64,000 bases of DNA from Armillaria gallica (lineage: Eukaryota > Basidiomycota > Agaricomycetes > Agaricales > Physalacriaceae), in NCBI GenBank assembly GCA_037576215.1, contig JBANDB010000008.1:372001-436000 (forward strand), read 5' to 3'. The translations under genes were made by a program, and so were the position numbers. Below are positions 35,569-49,042 of this stretch, piece after piece; within the stretch, counting starts at the first letter, position 1, and the number at the start of each line of letters is the position of its first letter. The notes beneath the pieces were generated by a model, which searched no databases, was not told where the DNA came from, and saw only the letters and a program-made list of their open reading frames with translations.

Positions 35569-37823
35569 CAACACCGCGTACACTCCTCTCGTACCTTCAG
35601 TCCTATTACCCATTAGCACTCATACACGCGGTGCAGGGCTCACAAATTTGACTTGTGCCCGAAAGGGCTTGATCGGTAAACTCGTACGATGGGTCTGACA
35701 CTTGTCGACTCCAACATCAAAGTTTCACTGTCCTCGCCTGACGTGAGAGCGAACATGTTGGCATCCACTACGACCATCAAAAACAAAATATCTTATTTTT
35801 AATGAGCTTTCAAAGATATCGATACAAGTAAGGTATACCACATTCTCGGCAACACAGCAGCAGTACTGTTTGGTGGAGAAGACCTGGGCATAACGACATA
35901 TCTACTGAAGATTTTGATCGGTTGTATTCGAAGAAGTAAGGACGACAAACGCACATGCATGGCCTGTCAATCCACGAGTCAAGCATGCCAGTGAAAGATC
36001 TTGGCTGGGTAGCTAGACGCGCCGAGATGTCTACATCAATAGTTCCTTCATGGCCAGAGCGGCAATGGAAAGGCGGGAGATACTACTCACAATCTCCGTT
36101 GGCAGTGCATAATCCCCAGAATAGAGTGAAAGAGACGGTCTTCTCGTCCCTGTCTCCGGTTGCTACAAATCTGAGGCACCGTGAGCCGGAAGAAAATGTC
36201 TGGTGTTGATGGGTGAGTCGAGGAATCCCTGTCAGGAATATCATCGCGATATCTCAGGAATACAGTTGGAGTTGTGCAGAAAGGTCGAGTGACATGTCGA
36301 AGACATTGGTGGTTGGAGGAAGGGATGCGTCTTTATTTGCGCGAAAACCCGGTTGGTCGGGCCGACCCGGAAAACGTACCCGCAAATTGTTCCCCTCGTT
36401 GACTACTTACGCTCATTACCCTTCACCATTCTTAGCGTAACCATGAATATACGGTCACCTAGTATACGAGTAATCTGTCACGCTGAACTGCCGATTGACA
36501 TGAGACTGCTTCCCGTTACCCTAATTAAGGTGAGCTTGCTTTGTCCAAACTTTTCACTTGCTTGTTGATTACTTTGTGCTCGCATAGGACAATACCATGG
36601 TGCGCACTGCACTTGACCTCTCTGACCAACCACAGTTCCTAGTCTCAAGAACCAACAACACTCTGTTTTTGGAATGTCATGATGAAGTGGTGATCATAAC
36701 AAGATACTGTTGGAGAATTGTCAAAAGACGGCTGGACTCTTGCGTGCGCGGTGCGTCTGCTTAACATTGACACAGTTACTTACCCAACATGGCCTCTTGT
36801 AGCCATACTTTAATACCAGATTTATGGGTTAACCAAACGATGCCTACAATACGGAAAAATTGTTCCTCGGTCAAGGCAGCAGGCGGATCATACGTACTAC
36901 TTAGCTTCCTTCTGATCTTTGTCAGATTCATCGGGTTCTGTATCAGATTGACATATTACGGCCGTCAATTTCCCCAGCGTGTGAATGTCGAGCTTCCAGT
37001 ATCATCTCGTATTCATGTCTTGCTGCAACTTTGGAACTATCGACGCGGAGGACTGGATAGTAACATCATTTCCAAGGAACGGAGCCGAGTATGAATTCTA
37101 TTCAATACTAATCCATCCCTCCGCAGAGAGTGGAACGGCTCTAAGCCAGCCCGTGGTCCCGTCGCTTCGCTACCCCTGACAACTAGCTTGGTTAATGGCC
37201 CACGAGATAAACTGACAAATTTCGGGAAATCGCTATGGTGAGCTCGTCTTTCCTTAGCAAGCTGAAGCTGATGTTCGTCCTTTCAGATACCACCATCGGT
37301 GTGCGACCGGTGTGTACACTGTTTTGCGATTGGGTGAGGGAAACTAACAGCAGACGGCAGCACTTTCGATCAAGGTGAGAGAAAAAAAGGTACTTTTATT
37401 ACTCCCTAAACGTACTCCTGTATTAATCCAGTACTTATCTCCAGTACAGTACGAATGACACACGTATCCAAGGAGGAAGATCCGTGGGCTGCAAATGAAC
37501 ATGTTAATCCATCCCTTTATTGGCTAGAGTGATTCGTAAGGGTGCCTGAGGGCATGTCAGAGGGAATACCTTGTCGATGACATCAAGAACGGAGCCCTGT
37601 TCATCGTTCATCGTTTTTATTGTGACAGAAGGCATTGTTACAGACATACAGTTACAAAAACGGGACCCATGGCGAGTGAACGGCAAAGGGAGCAATCGGT
37701 ATTTTGGGGGATAAAAGGTCGGGCTCATTACGCGGACGTGCTTACAGTACCCAAGAACTCCGCTATTTAAATATCAGTACTGCAAGCTTTCTTGTTATGA
37801 TACTTCTAAATTCTTCTCATAGT
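35569..37823. other. Intergenic, no gene assigned
   Basis: This would include the unseen 3' end of the retroelement. 36230-36420 has a plus-strand pattern (RSSDMSKTLVVGGRDASLFA) resembling that at 15370-15480. Other frames are short and unrecognised. Confidence 0.4.
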
Positions 37824-39370
37824 ATGTACCTCAATGAATACGTCAATCTCGTCCGACAGGTGGACAAAGCCTTAGTACTACACAGCCTAGGTATCGCTAT
37901 TGTTTTGCTGCTTGCAATCCAATTTCAAAAGGTCTTGACCACCAGAGCGAAGGTTAGAGTTTATACTACTTGATTCTATCATATACTCACCTTATTACAG
38001 CTGAAAGCCATTCCTACTGTCGGGTCATCTGGTATCATCACATCTTGGGTAGATGCTTTCAAATTCGTTCACCACGCAAAGGAAATCATTGAAGAAGGTC
38101 GGAAATTGGTGTGTATCGGTTTATGTCACCCTGTGGTGAATTGACGGTTGCGAATAGCACCATGGGTCCGCGTTCAAAGTACCTTTACTCGACCAATGCC
38201 AGGATGGTCGTGGTCAGCGGTCCAGAGAAGATCAATGACATCCGAAAGTCCTCAACCGAACAGCTGTCTTCTCTGGATGCAAGCGCATATGTGTGTTCTT
38301 TTTCTCGTTCGTGGTATGATACTCTCAGTGCAACAAATGTAACTTATACAGATGGATTATACTATGAGTCGTTCCATTAGCGCCGATCCTTATCATCTGG
38401 AGGTTATAGGAGGCACCTTAACTCGAAACATTGCGGCTTGTTTTGCAGACGTCCAGGACGAGATCAGGGCCACTTTTATTGACCCCTGCATACCAATGAC
38501 TGAAGGTATGGAGCTGTCCTCCCTTGCAGATGGTGGTGCGCGGCTCACATTATTGTAGACTGGATCGAAGTTCCAGCATATGAAGTGGCCTTGCAAATAA
38601 TATGCAGAGCGAGTAACAGGATGTTCGTCGGACTTCCTCTTTGTGAGTACTTGAACCACTGTCTTGACTCAATTGTCTTCCTGATAAGCGCTTGTTTTTG
38701 ACTCGGAGGCCGGAACCAGGATTATATTGACCTTAATATTAACCACACTGTCAATGCTTTCCGTTGTGCATACACTCTAAACCTCCTTCCGGACTTCCTG
38801 AAGCCGTAGATTCTGCCAGCTCGATAGTGTCCAGACTGAGACCGTAACTGCATATGATTAGGATCGCAGCATTCTTCACTACACCTCGTAGGCGTTCTGT
38901 GGCCGTAGCGGAGAAATTCCTTGGTCAGACTATACTTGAACGACTCCACCAGGAGGATGTACATCCATATTTTATATCAGAAGCACTTCTTACCAGGTTC
39001 CCGAGAACAACTATGAAGATCCACTGGAATTCAAGCCATGGAGGTTCTCGGAAAGGAGGAAGCAAGAAGGGACGGTACTCGCCGCCAGATGACCACACCG
39101 AGCCTGGATTTCATTATCTTCGGCCATGGAAGATCAGCATGGTGCATATATCCCCCCAAACTCTATGATTTCTCTAAGGGCCTGAAACTTGTTTACAGTA
39201 CAGGCCGCTTCTTCGCTGTCAATGAGTTGAAGGCCCTGATGTGTTACGTTCTCATGAACTTTGACGTGAAGACCGACAACAAGGTTCCCCCGTGCATGTG
39301 GTTTTCTTCCGAAAGGTTCCCTGATCCAAGCAGTAAGGTGTCGTTCAGAAAACGAATGTACACTGCTTAA
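37824..39370 (+). pseudogene. Cytochrome P450 pseudogene, central part deleted
   Basis: It starts with a membrane anchor (SLGIAIVLLLAIQFQKVL, about 37875-37940). An intron beginning GTTAGAG is followed by LKAIPTVGSSGIITSW, the proline-rich hinge seen in basidiomycete P450s. It continues in pieces through VVVSGPEKINDIRKSS, PYHLEVIGGTLTRNIAACF and QIICRASNRMFVGLPL. Stops and frameshifts break it after 38575. The I-helix oxygen-binding motif and the ExxR helix are absent. Only the end survives: FKPWRFSE (PERF-like), then FGHGRSA, an intron, and TGRFFAVNELKALM. Splicing at GTGCAT near 39140 would complete the codon of the heme-ligand Cys. The last residues run to TAA at 39368-39370. A monooxygenase of secondary metabolism is the likely ancestor; this copy cannot be active. 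Confidence 0.88.
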
Positions 39371-39797
39371 ACAATGGTTGCGTCGGTCCCTGTCCGGTCT
39401 AGTGGTCCCTCCGTGACCGCTGTGCTCTAGAGCCAGTTTGGAGGCTTCACGGTAGTTTCTCATGGTTCATAGCGAGGCTCTGCTATACTCTCCGAATAAT
39501 ATAAGCCTTAGCTGAGACTGTTCACTTCTTTTCTCAAATGCTGAAGTCCATCGACATCATTGAGCTCGGGCTAATGAGATATGAGGAGGTATTTCATTTC
39601 ATTGCTCCGAATCAAAAGGATACACTGGGGTATTTCCCGAGCCCATCATGTCAGCATGAAAAATGCGAAGTTTCATGATGCCTCTGCAACTCTACCCCTC
39701 ATGACTTCCTCCCATATGGCTTGCCTGAGTACTGTCTGCCATCGTGGAACCGAGAGAGGGACCATCTTGTCGTCTCCTCCAACACCGAGTTGGCCCA

Positions 39798-40268
39798 TCA
39801 TTTTAACAATTGCCGCCGGGGATAGTCTTCTCTGATGTCACCACCAAGGAGGTTCGCCCGCAATGAGGTGTGGAGGTTAGGCGACAGGGAATAAGAAGGT
39901 ATACGTGCATTCATGTCGACGCTAAAAGCATTGTCCTGGAAGTACGGAATGAGCTCCTTGCATAGGAGAGTCGCGTTTGGAAGCGCTTGCAAGTCTTCGC
40001 GATCGAGGCCAGATTTTATTCTAGGGTCCGTAGAGGGAATACCTGCGAATTTTATTTTGGAGGTTTCGGTTGAAATTGAGGTGGGATATTTACTTCTTGG
40101 TATGCGTATGGTGGTATAATCCAAGATATTGAGGTCCTCCCTGGGGGATGAATACCAGTAAAGAGACAACGCTTTCGATCGCACTGGTGCACCTAGTTCT
40201 TGATGGAAGAAGGTACGTCGAACTAGAATATTATTCATCAAGACATAAGAGAGACGTAAATCAAACAA
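39798..40268 (-). CDS. Hypothetical minus-strand ORF
   Basis: A frame of 156 codons with no recognised domain. It may be one exon of a larger decayed gene. Low confidence because opposing frames of similar size exist and no splice-supported extension was found. Confidence 0.2.
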   Translation of the reverse strand: MFDLRLSYVLMNNILVRRTFFHQELGAPVRSKALSLYWYSSPREDLNILDYTTIRIPRSKYPTSISTETSKIKFAGIPSTDPRIKSGLDREDLQALPNATLLCKELIPYFQDNAFSVDMNARIPSYSLSPNLHTSLRANLLGGDIREDYPRRQLLK

Positions 40269-40639
40269 TGAACCATAGTACGAGGATCACCGAGCGTCTG
40301 GTGGAAATGGTTTCTCTCTATGTCATAGCGTTGCATGGTCCTGAAAGATTGCATGCTCTCATGATGTCTGATGCCAGGAACGCCACGTGCACGGCACCGC
40401 AGTGGGATCGTAAGATTTAAAACATTAAAAGAAGAACAAAAGAATACTTACTAGCGAAAAACACATGTAGTCCCCCACAGGGATGGGGTCTGTCGACAGA
40501 GATACCGTCGGCGGGATGTCTCCGGTTAATTTTAAATCTTTGGGCAGGAAGGCTATTCGATTGGAAGTACAGGTTGAGGACCTTTCCCATCCATGTTAGT
40601 CACGAAATTACCGGCTCAAGTTGGAACATACTGTTCATG

Positions 40640-41640
40640 GCATGTCACTTTCTCCCCAAGGCTCGCGAGTCCAGAACTTCACTCCTCCAGACAAGGGCTA
40701 TGAGGTTAGTTTGGCGGGTTCCAGGCGTTAACGCCTGGAGTGCTCGGTAGCGAGTCCGTCTTGAAGTTACACTAGGAAGGTATCAACGTTAACATATTGA
40801 GAGATGGCGGTGACTCTTGGTTCGGTTCCGCATGGTTTGGGGTCTTGAAGATTTGATGCTAAACACGAGGCATGATCTGGTCCAATGATGAGTAAAGTAT
40901 CGACTTCAATGATCATCGACATCCACTGACGGTAGCGTGAATTTTGGATCCGCAAGGAGTTGGACGGTAAATTTGGGCTTGATTCCGAACCTGGATGAAA
41001 TGAATAATTACCAAATCAAAATCAGCAAAGCGTTAATGATCGCCCACCACTTTGAGAGCAGAAGGGCCACACTCTGCTTCTTTTCCTGAAAGTCGTGCGC
41101 GTTTTTCAATGGCACGAAGGCGAAGGTACACAGTGACATTCTACGAGAAGGTCAACAACGTCAATCCAGATGAGAGGAATCACTTACTGCGATACAGTGG
41201 TAATTGACTCCGTCAGGTTTCTACCTCGGAACTGCATGGGCTCCTGCAGTATTCTTATTTTGAAAGGTTCAAACCATGAGTAAACGGAAGATCGCTGAAT
41301 AACCATAATAATAATACTTACTCATTTTCATGCAATCGCCTCTGCAGAATGAATACAACACGAGGGATATATGATTCTGACGAAGAGTCACCGGGGGCAT
41401 GTATCTCGTTCTGAGATTCTTGCGGAAAAGCTGGTGCAAATTAGGACAGAAAACAATTGTCCAAATATCTAATCACTTACTATTTTCGCGGGATGGAAAC
41501 CCATCATTCGGGCGCAATGCCAAGAACATCATAGCCATTGTAAAACGCGCTTTCTATCTCATGAGCGACAGTCTTTGAGAAGAGATAGAATGTGACTGAC
41601 AGCAGGTGATTGTAGCTTCCTGTGGTATTTCCGAGCATTA
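40640..41640 (-). CDS. Possible multi-exon hypothetical gene
   Basis: On the minus strand several protein-like exons are separated by clean introns. A start-like exon begins near 41638 (MLGNTTGSYNHLLSVTF). The next begins after a CACCAG acceptor near 41440 (FPQESQNEIHAPGDSSSES). A GTAAGT donor follows near 41325. Then come MQFRGRNLTESITTVSQ, a GTAAGT donor near 41190, and NVTVYLRLRAIEKRARLSGK. The last piece, FGIKPKFTVQLLADPKFTL, starts near 40985. The first exon meets a stop before a good donor, so the gene may be damaged. The family is not recognised. Confidence 0.35.
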
Positions 41641-44600
41641 AACACGACTATTCCGGTGTATACCGAGACCTACGGCCATTCATAAGGATGGAGCAGCTTA
41701 AAGAACCAGAAGAAACCTACACGAGGGTGTCTTCGTCTGCGGATAAAAACATGTCGTCTAGGAGCAAACCCGTACATGCGGAACCACTCACGAAATGGTG
41801 AGCAATCGTTTGAATGTAATAATGAGGCGTCTTGGCCTTGCAGTGCTCTCTGACCTCGTTTTCACGTGGTATCTGACGGATGTCAATATGGTATCTCTTC
41901 AGACTGCGGGCAAACACACCGTAGCTCGGAGAGTAGCTAGACAGGGACTACATTCATTTGCCCTCGTTATATACTCCTGCCGCTCGAAAACAGAGTTACA
42001 CACCGTTGATATACGCAAGGATAGCATTTGGGAGCCCTGTATCATGTTACAAATCCCCACGAAGTGCCTATCTTGACGGGACGGCGCGTCTGTGGGTTTG
42101 AAAGTTAGTTGAACCATGGTATACCAATACCGTGATTTCGGCACATTCTTCCTACATGGCCCTGCCCATCATGGGGCCAGACGGCGACGAGATCATGCTT
42201 TCATCGATTGACGCAGTACGAGACTAGGAGCTGTGTGTCGATTAGGATCAATCGAAGGAACGTTGCTTGAGACAACGGTGTCATAAACACTGGATATGCC
42301 CTCTATTTTAAGTACACATACCCTGTAATCCGATATCTGAAGAGGAAAATATGCTTGGTTCTAGGATCCAACGTGTCGCAGTTGGTCGCAGTCACTGCTG
42401 GGGCCGATACATTTTCCGATCGGAAAAACGAGGCTCAAAATGTTGCGACATTTCATTTGATGTTCTAATGGTAAAGATGAGTTCAGAAAAACAGATTGAA
42501 AGGCAGGATCATTTACGTACTCTTTTAAGGTAAGGAAAAGAGCTCGAAAAACGGAATTGAAAAGGTGTTTCCCGCGGTCAGAACAAAGGAAACCGCTTTT
42601 CATTTGTAGAAAAGCAGCTATTTTTGGCACACGAAAGGAGCGCTAAATAGGACATGTTTTTCATTGCGTTTTCCGTATCCCGCTTTTGCGGCGTACAAAG
42701 GTAATGAAAAGTCACGACATTTTTAAAATACCTTTTTCTATGGAATACAGGACTGGTACGCTCCGGTTATGATAATAACCGGTATTTGTAGGTATTTGCT
42801 CTTACCATATATAGCAGCATGACCCCGGAGACTTCCTCACCTTCGAATTTTTCAAATTGCTGGAGTTTAAATGTTTATTTTGGACTCGCGTAGTAATTGA
42901 TTTAATTTTGTATTTGACATCGGCTCGGCTGGGACCGGCACAGACCTCCCAGTCAAAAACTCTTCAGCGGAGCAGGATGTTTCCAGAACGGGATCAAAAT
43001 GACCAATCCCTGCCCAGGTGGATGAGTAGAGACGTAGAAGTCAGAATGGGCACGGAGATTATGGAACCGGTTCTTCCCCTTCCAATCGGCACAATGTTGG
43101 AAGGTACATCGAATGTATACCACCTATTCAGACACCATCTTAAATTGGCGGAGACATCTCAGATTGATACACATAAAAAGTTGATACAAAAAGTCCATAT
43201 CCAGAATGATATCAAACAATGAATTTTTATAACCACAGCGTTCGAATAAGACGTGTGCAATATCAGTTATGGTACTCGGTTTGCAGCCTCCTTCGACTGG
43301 CGAGGTTTTTAGCGGTGACTTCTTATGTCGTAATCAAGTTGACAGGCCTGAGTAGTAGTAGGGGCAGATCCGATCGCGCACAGCCATATAGTACTTTCCA
43401 AGGTGAGCTACTTCTTTGGCAGACATCGCTTCCTCAGCGGTCTTTCGTCTGACGTCTCGAAATTCACTCCTGTGCTCAACGTAACTCACAGACGGCGGAT
43501 GAGGTTCATAGGAGCACCTATAAGGGTGGGTCATGCGAGAATTTGCTCCGACCAAACCTGTCATATACTGCCCCTTGGGCTTTACAAGTGAAACCTACGA
43601 AGGTCAGCGCTGCAATAGCTCGACGATCGGATGCGTGAAGTCTCCGCCTTCAAGAGGCGGTCAACAGCTTGGGCCCACCCCGACCCGAAGTCCAGACCAC
43701 AAAATCGGGCTAAAGACGGTCATCTTGTACAACACGTGTAAGGGTCTTTTAGTCTTCCCCACAAACCTGACAGAGAAGCGGTTCTGGAACGTACCCTACA
43801 ATTTGGATTTGTCAGCCCAAGGAAATATACATGTTTCGACGGCAAGAAAGATATCTAGTGCAACGTAGGATAGAATCCCGGTCGCAACATCCTTTACATG
43901 TATAGTTCTGACTTTCTCTGCTGCCAAGATCCTTAGCTTAGTTACCCTGCCGGCACGGAGAAAGGACCACACCCTTGACGGAGGTTTTCTTCTCCCGAGT
44001 GTGAACGACTGAAATGTAAGAACCATGTGCTTCGAACCCAATCAAGGCAATTTGCACGATTGTTCTGATAGACAAGGTAACGTAAATTAATCATCGGTGC
44101 AGTGTACGAAGCGTGATTATTATCGCAACTGAAACCACACGGACGAGGGAATAGTGTGTCCCGTCGATGGTACAGAGGCATTTGTATGGATCCTATTTGC
44201 ACTTTCCTAGTCAAGCTCGATACTTTGCTTCCTTATACGGGGCTTATGTCTGAGCCTCCAACATAGTGTATTGATATCTTGTGCGATGTCCGCATCGGAC
44301 ATTTAGCGGAGCCGCCATAGGATTGTCAGGTGCAATGTCTGTAGGTTCTTGGCTGCGAAGGAAAGCGCGAAATCAAACCACTTCCCTGGCTTCAAAGTAG
44401 ACATGTACTAACATGCATTAAGACTGTATCCTGTGTGCGAAATTCCCTGAGATCGATGATTCTCCGTTGTACCCAACAACTTGATGCATCCGCCCAGCAC
44501 GGAATGGCCCAAACGTAATGAACCCTTGCTTGCCCTGATTGTTACCTTTCACAGTTACTTACAGAATACAAATACGTCACCGCCATCCCAATTCAGGCTG

Positions 44601-45283
44601 GCACTTGCCGTTAGATAGTCACTAATATTGTTTTCCTTTCGATGAATTCAACGGGGCGCATGCCCTGTAAAGTGATAATGCAGATTTTGTTGCCCGTGAA
44701 GTTCCATTGCGGACACGTCCAAATGATCATATAAGACAAAAGAATGACGCGCATGATGACATCGTTTTCAGGACAAGTGAAGTACTTTCATCGGCGTGTG
44801 GACAGTGTCGTTTCCCGGTCACTTAACAGGTTGACATGCTGTTCACGTACCTGCAGGTATGGGCAATTTCTGCAAATCCTCGCAAGCACGTTTGACGTCA
44901 AGAACACTTATCATCTCCCGATAACGATCAGTCTCTAGAGTACTCCCAACTTTGCGCTGCCACAACATGGGATCAGACACTGCTCCCATCTGTTGGCTTA
45001 AACGCCAAGAAACATCGACTTTGAAAAAATTCAGGTTTGTAGCCACTGTCTCCACAATATCTCTGACTCATGATAATCGTTGTCGACTGGCAGAGACAGG
45101 TGGCAAGGGGGATTGAAAAAGTTTCGGAAACGCATACAAGTATCACTCAAAAATCTCAAAAATCGGCGCGATGGACAGTAAGTGACTGTTCTGTATTCAC
45201 TTCAAGTAACTCAAAGTAAAGTAGATGAGACGTTTTTCACAGTTCCAATGCACCTGGTTATCGTGTTCGGGTTTAATGTAATT
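41641..45283. other. Intergenic or decayed, no gene assigned
   Basis: Many frames of 60-120 codons occur on both strands. A minus-strand stretch at 44850-45055 (MGAVSDPMLWQRKVGS and following, ending at a GTACGT donor near 44850) and 44580-44740 look weakly exon-like, but neither has a recognisable motif. Confidence 0.35.
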
Positions 45284-45747
45284 GCCGTCTGGAACGCCTA
45301 AAATGGTTCAAGAACTTGGACGGGATCGATGATCAATTTCGGTGTGCGTTTAGGTACAAGTTGAGCATATATATTTAACCGGTAGTAGCGTCTTTCTTGT
45401 ATGTTGAATTCTTCATTTCCACAAAGGGACGTCAAGCATCGAGACGGATGATGCATGAGGTAATCAAGGGAATGCGTTACAGTCACGCTACCATCACACG
45501 ACCCACCCCATTCCTGCCGTCTGGAACGCCTAAAATGGTTCAAGAACTTGGACAGGATCGATGATCAATTTCGGTGTGCGTTGAGGTACAAGTTGAGCAT
45601 ATATATTTAACCGGTAGTAGCGTCTTTCTTATATGTTGAATTCTTCGTTTCCACAAAGGGACGTCGAGCATCGAGACGGATGATGTATGAGGTAATCAAG
45701 GGAATGCGTTACAGTCACGCTACCATCACACGACCCACCCCATTCCT
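45284..45747. repeat. Tandem duplication, two 232-bp units
   Basis: Unit 1 (45284-45515) and unit 2 (45516-45747) both begin GCCGTCTGGAACGCC and align without gaps. About six single-base differences separate them, three being CG versus CA. The duplication is therefore young. It lies upstream of the WW-like gene and contains no long coding frame. Confidence 0.92.
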
Positions 45748-46139
45748 GTCACAGCCTTTCTGGTTCCAGAACGCGGCTGAGATAATCATGTCAATTCTCC
45801 AAATAATTATACACAGGGAATAAAATGTTTTTTCGCACCATTGTTTGCGTTACAACCGAATAATCCAACACCGGATGAGCCGTTTTCAAGCGCCTTTTCC
45901 TCCCACTCATGCAGGATACGTATATCCTATCCTCCCCACTGACCACAAACGGTATCGCCGCACCGTGAAAGTGTACGCCATTGTGATCTATATTTGGACT
46001 TTGACTCTGAAAAATATGCAGCAAACGTTGTGAAGCAGTATACACTATTCCTCCGCAAAAAATATCATACACAGTGTGGGTCAAACACATTGAATACTTC
46101 GTATCGACTATGTCATCTTCATCAGCCCCTCTGTACTAG

Positions 46140-47826
46140 CATGGACGAGCCATGTTCATCCTGAAGGGACCAAATATTACAGTCGGAGGGAACCGGTACG
46201 TGCCTTGCTCATCTTTCACTTCCGGAGGAACTGAGTTGTGGCACAAGTACTGCACGGTAGTCACAGACGCTGATATCACACAAGATCGAACCCTAACGAT
46301 AGTCAATAAAGCCTTAAGACATATATGTACCTCCTGGGAATCTATCCGACACGCCGAACCACTCTTTTCTTCTGCAAACGTCGACCTCGTCCTCGACATC
46401 GTCCTGGATGGCGCAGGCAACCACGTTTGCGAGTACTATCTCGCGTATCATCCGACACGGGTCATCTTCTGGCCGGAACAAATGAACCCATCGCAGAGTC
46501 TGTTCTATAACATGAGGGGCATTCAGTCGGAGGCGCATATTGGTATTGGCTTTAACCTTTTATGATTCATGTTCTAAACGTCATCCAAGGATATGCAATA
46601 AACGCTCAATACTGGTATTTCAATACTTCAATACTTCGATCTTTTCCTAGCTCATTTGTGTTCCAGGCACCACCGCGGATTATATCCCTCTCTGTCACGT
46701 CCAGGACAAGCTGTATTGCACGAATTGAAGGACATGATTCTTCATGCCATAGGCGGTGAGTAAGTTCTGTGTCAATAGCTGACAGAATTGACATCCTAAG
46801 CCCAGATCACCTGATATCTGCCTCATCTACTGCATCATATGGGCCGGACGAATTAAAGACGATGTTGGACATAATCAATTCCGGAATACCGGACCTTCAA
46901 AACGCGCCAGGAGTCTGCAGGATTATATTCATCCTCATGAAGCATTTCGGTGAATCATATACAAATTTATGAAGATGTAAGCGCTAATATGCATATCCCA
47001 GCGGAGGAGAAGTACGCTAATCTTCACGGGGAACAAGCCGTTCGACTGAACAGCGGAGTTTCAATCTTCGATAGCGCACCACGGAAGGTATCTAGAAGAT
47101 TCTCCCTTATTAGTTTGATGCTTTTCAGTGCCCCACGAAGGCACCTATTGGCGATTGAAACAATGTCAATCGATGGCATTGTCTCTCGCCGGGCATGGAA
47201 TCAATTTTCCTCTGCAGTTCAGAAGACGTGTTCAGACTTGACTGTATATGTAAGTCTGAAAGTGACCCTGTGCGGACTTTGGTTTGACATCTATCGAAGT
47301 GTACGGTCCTTATTGCCATTGATGTTGGTATCCTTGCGATCCAGTCTGTGGACGCTGGCCCGAATACGTCGGGGATAAAAATAATGTTATATATCTCCGT
47401 GGCTGCTTGCCTTGGAAGCATTACCTTTGCTTTCCTGCTACAACGCAAGTATCAGGACATCCTGCAGGTGTCATTTTCGGATTCTGTTCGTCCAATGACT
47501 CTTTATTCCCTGCCAACTGACATACATGTGCGTAGTGCCAAATAAACCATGGATTCCGTGACAACTGCGATACTTTGGAGAACATTGCTGTTGTTCAAGG
47601 TCTACCATTTGGCTTACTATACTGGGGGTATGTCGTATGTATTCGAAGTTGGATTCATTCAAATTTCCCAATGAACAGGACAGTGTTCTTCGTCGGCGCC
47701 TTCCTTATCTTTGGACTGTACACTGGTCCACAGGTGAATAGGATACTGTTCAGTATCAGTTGGGGGATACTGGGACTTTTGTTCCTGTTCTTTTGGTACT
47801 GGACCTCAAGCCGACGTAGCACATGA
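46140..47826 (+). CDS. WW-like N-terminal, multispan membrane protein
   Basis: Exons consistent with frame and splice sites: 46140-46195, 46248-46542, 46590-46614, 46667-46755, 46806-46949, 47002-47249, 47300-47467, 47536-47637 and 47679-47826. Introns are about 41-68 bp. The N terminus reads WTSHVHPEGTKYY, a WW-like fold. It is followed by TVVTDADIT, VDLVLDIVLDGAGNHVCEYY and a helical middle (QAVLHELKDMILHAI). The C terminus has several hydrophobic segments (TVLIAIDVGILAIQSVD; ISVAACLGSITFAFLL; ILGLLFLFFWYW). I know this architecture as a basidiomycete-expanded family of unknown function. The start codon is unresolved: an ATG at 46110 encoding MSSSSAPL lies just upstream but out of frame, so an extra exon or a frameshift is needed. 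The last intron (41 bp) is optional because the frame is also open through it. Confidence 0.75.
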
Positions 47827-49042
47827 TTCGCGAGATGACTGCGGATTGGAGGAACAACGTATATCTCCGGGCTAGGCATGGAATACCAACTGCGCTTGAG
47901 CCCAATGAGCAACATTGACCAAGCTTAATTACTTGCCTTCTACTTTCCTTTCAGGCGTTCGTGCATCTGTACTACTAGCTTCCAGTTACCCAGTTTTTTT
48001 TTTGAATCCTGTTGGTATGTGTTGTACCTAATCCTACATGCCAGCGTATGGTGCGATATTGCTACTTGTCCATATCTTGTCCTTTCTTCCTGTTCTACGT
48101 TCCTACGCATATTAAAAGTCACCCGGTTGCCAAATATAGCTCTAGATGTTGATGGATTAAGTCATCAAAGCATCGAGACGGATGACATTATTTCAAATTC
48201 CAAACGCATCGAGGAGCACAGCCACCTTGAATCACCTTCTTCACTTTAGGGCTAAGCTTAAGGGTTACTCGGTGAGTATAACTACCTAAATTGTACAATC
48301 CACCGATTTATCTAACTCTCACCCCTCACCGCCTCTTCAGTGGTTCTGCAGCAGCTAAGGTCGACTTCATTATTTACAATTCTCATTCCTGACCGCAGCC
48401 AGCAGTGTTGCTGTATGGCAACTGTTTCGTGCTATTATAAACACTGGGAAATTGTGGAAGAAATGAAGTCGAGACTCGAAACAACGCCGCAATGTATCTT
48501 GCTCAGTATATCACATCCTGCGTTTTATGTTCTTCCGAAGATATACTTCGAAGCGCACACGTCGGACATTTTCAAAGTCAGAAATCATTATCTGTGTGCC
48601 CATTATTTTCAGTGATTTAAGTGTTTCCTTAAAGATCATTGTTCATCAGTGTAGTCCGGGGATTGATACCTGTTGGGGTTTTCGCGTGGCCTAACTATGA
48701 AAGAATTGTTAGTACGTCGTTAGCAGCAGTTTACCTATTATAAAACCCGAATCAGTCCGCAGGATAGTCTAGATCTTTCTGGAAGTGGACGTATTTGTAT
48801 CATGGCATCCCGATTTCAGCCGTTACAATTTTTCCTCACTGGCGTTGAAGAGATGGTCCTAGATAAACTTCTTTAAGTATCTGAAGTTGGAATTTGGTTT
48901 TAAGCTCCGTCAAGGGGCATTATGTATATCACGTTATTCGGCGATCAGCGCATGCCGTTACCGTTGGAATCGCATCATTTTTTGTCTCTTAATTCCCACC
49001 ATTGTTTCCGACACGTCGTTTATCAATTCCCATACGTATACG
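47827..49042. other. Intergenic, no gene assigned
   Basis: No domain is recognised in the short frames on either strand. A poly-T run lies near 47993-48003. This stretch should hold the 3' end of the WW-like gene and the promoter of the Ulp1 gene. Confidence 0.4.

Noticed and set aside
30840..35670. Possible inverted terminal repeats of the DIRS-like element: ACAAGTCTAATTGGTAAGGGC at 30845 (21 bases, shown here as ACAAGTC...GGGC) versus the reverse complement near 35640-35670
   Set aside because: Only about 15 of 21 positions agree, with no extension either side; this could be chance.
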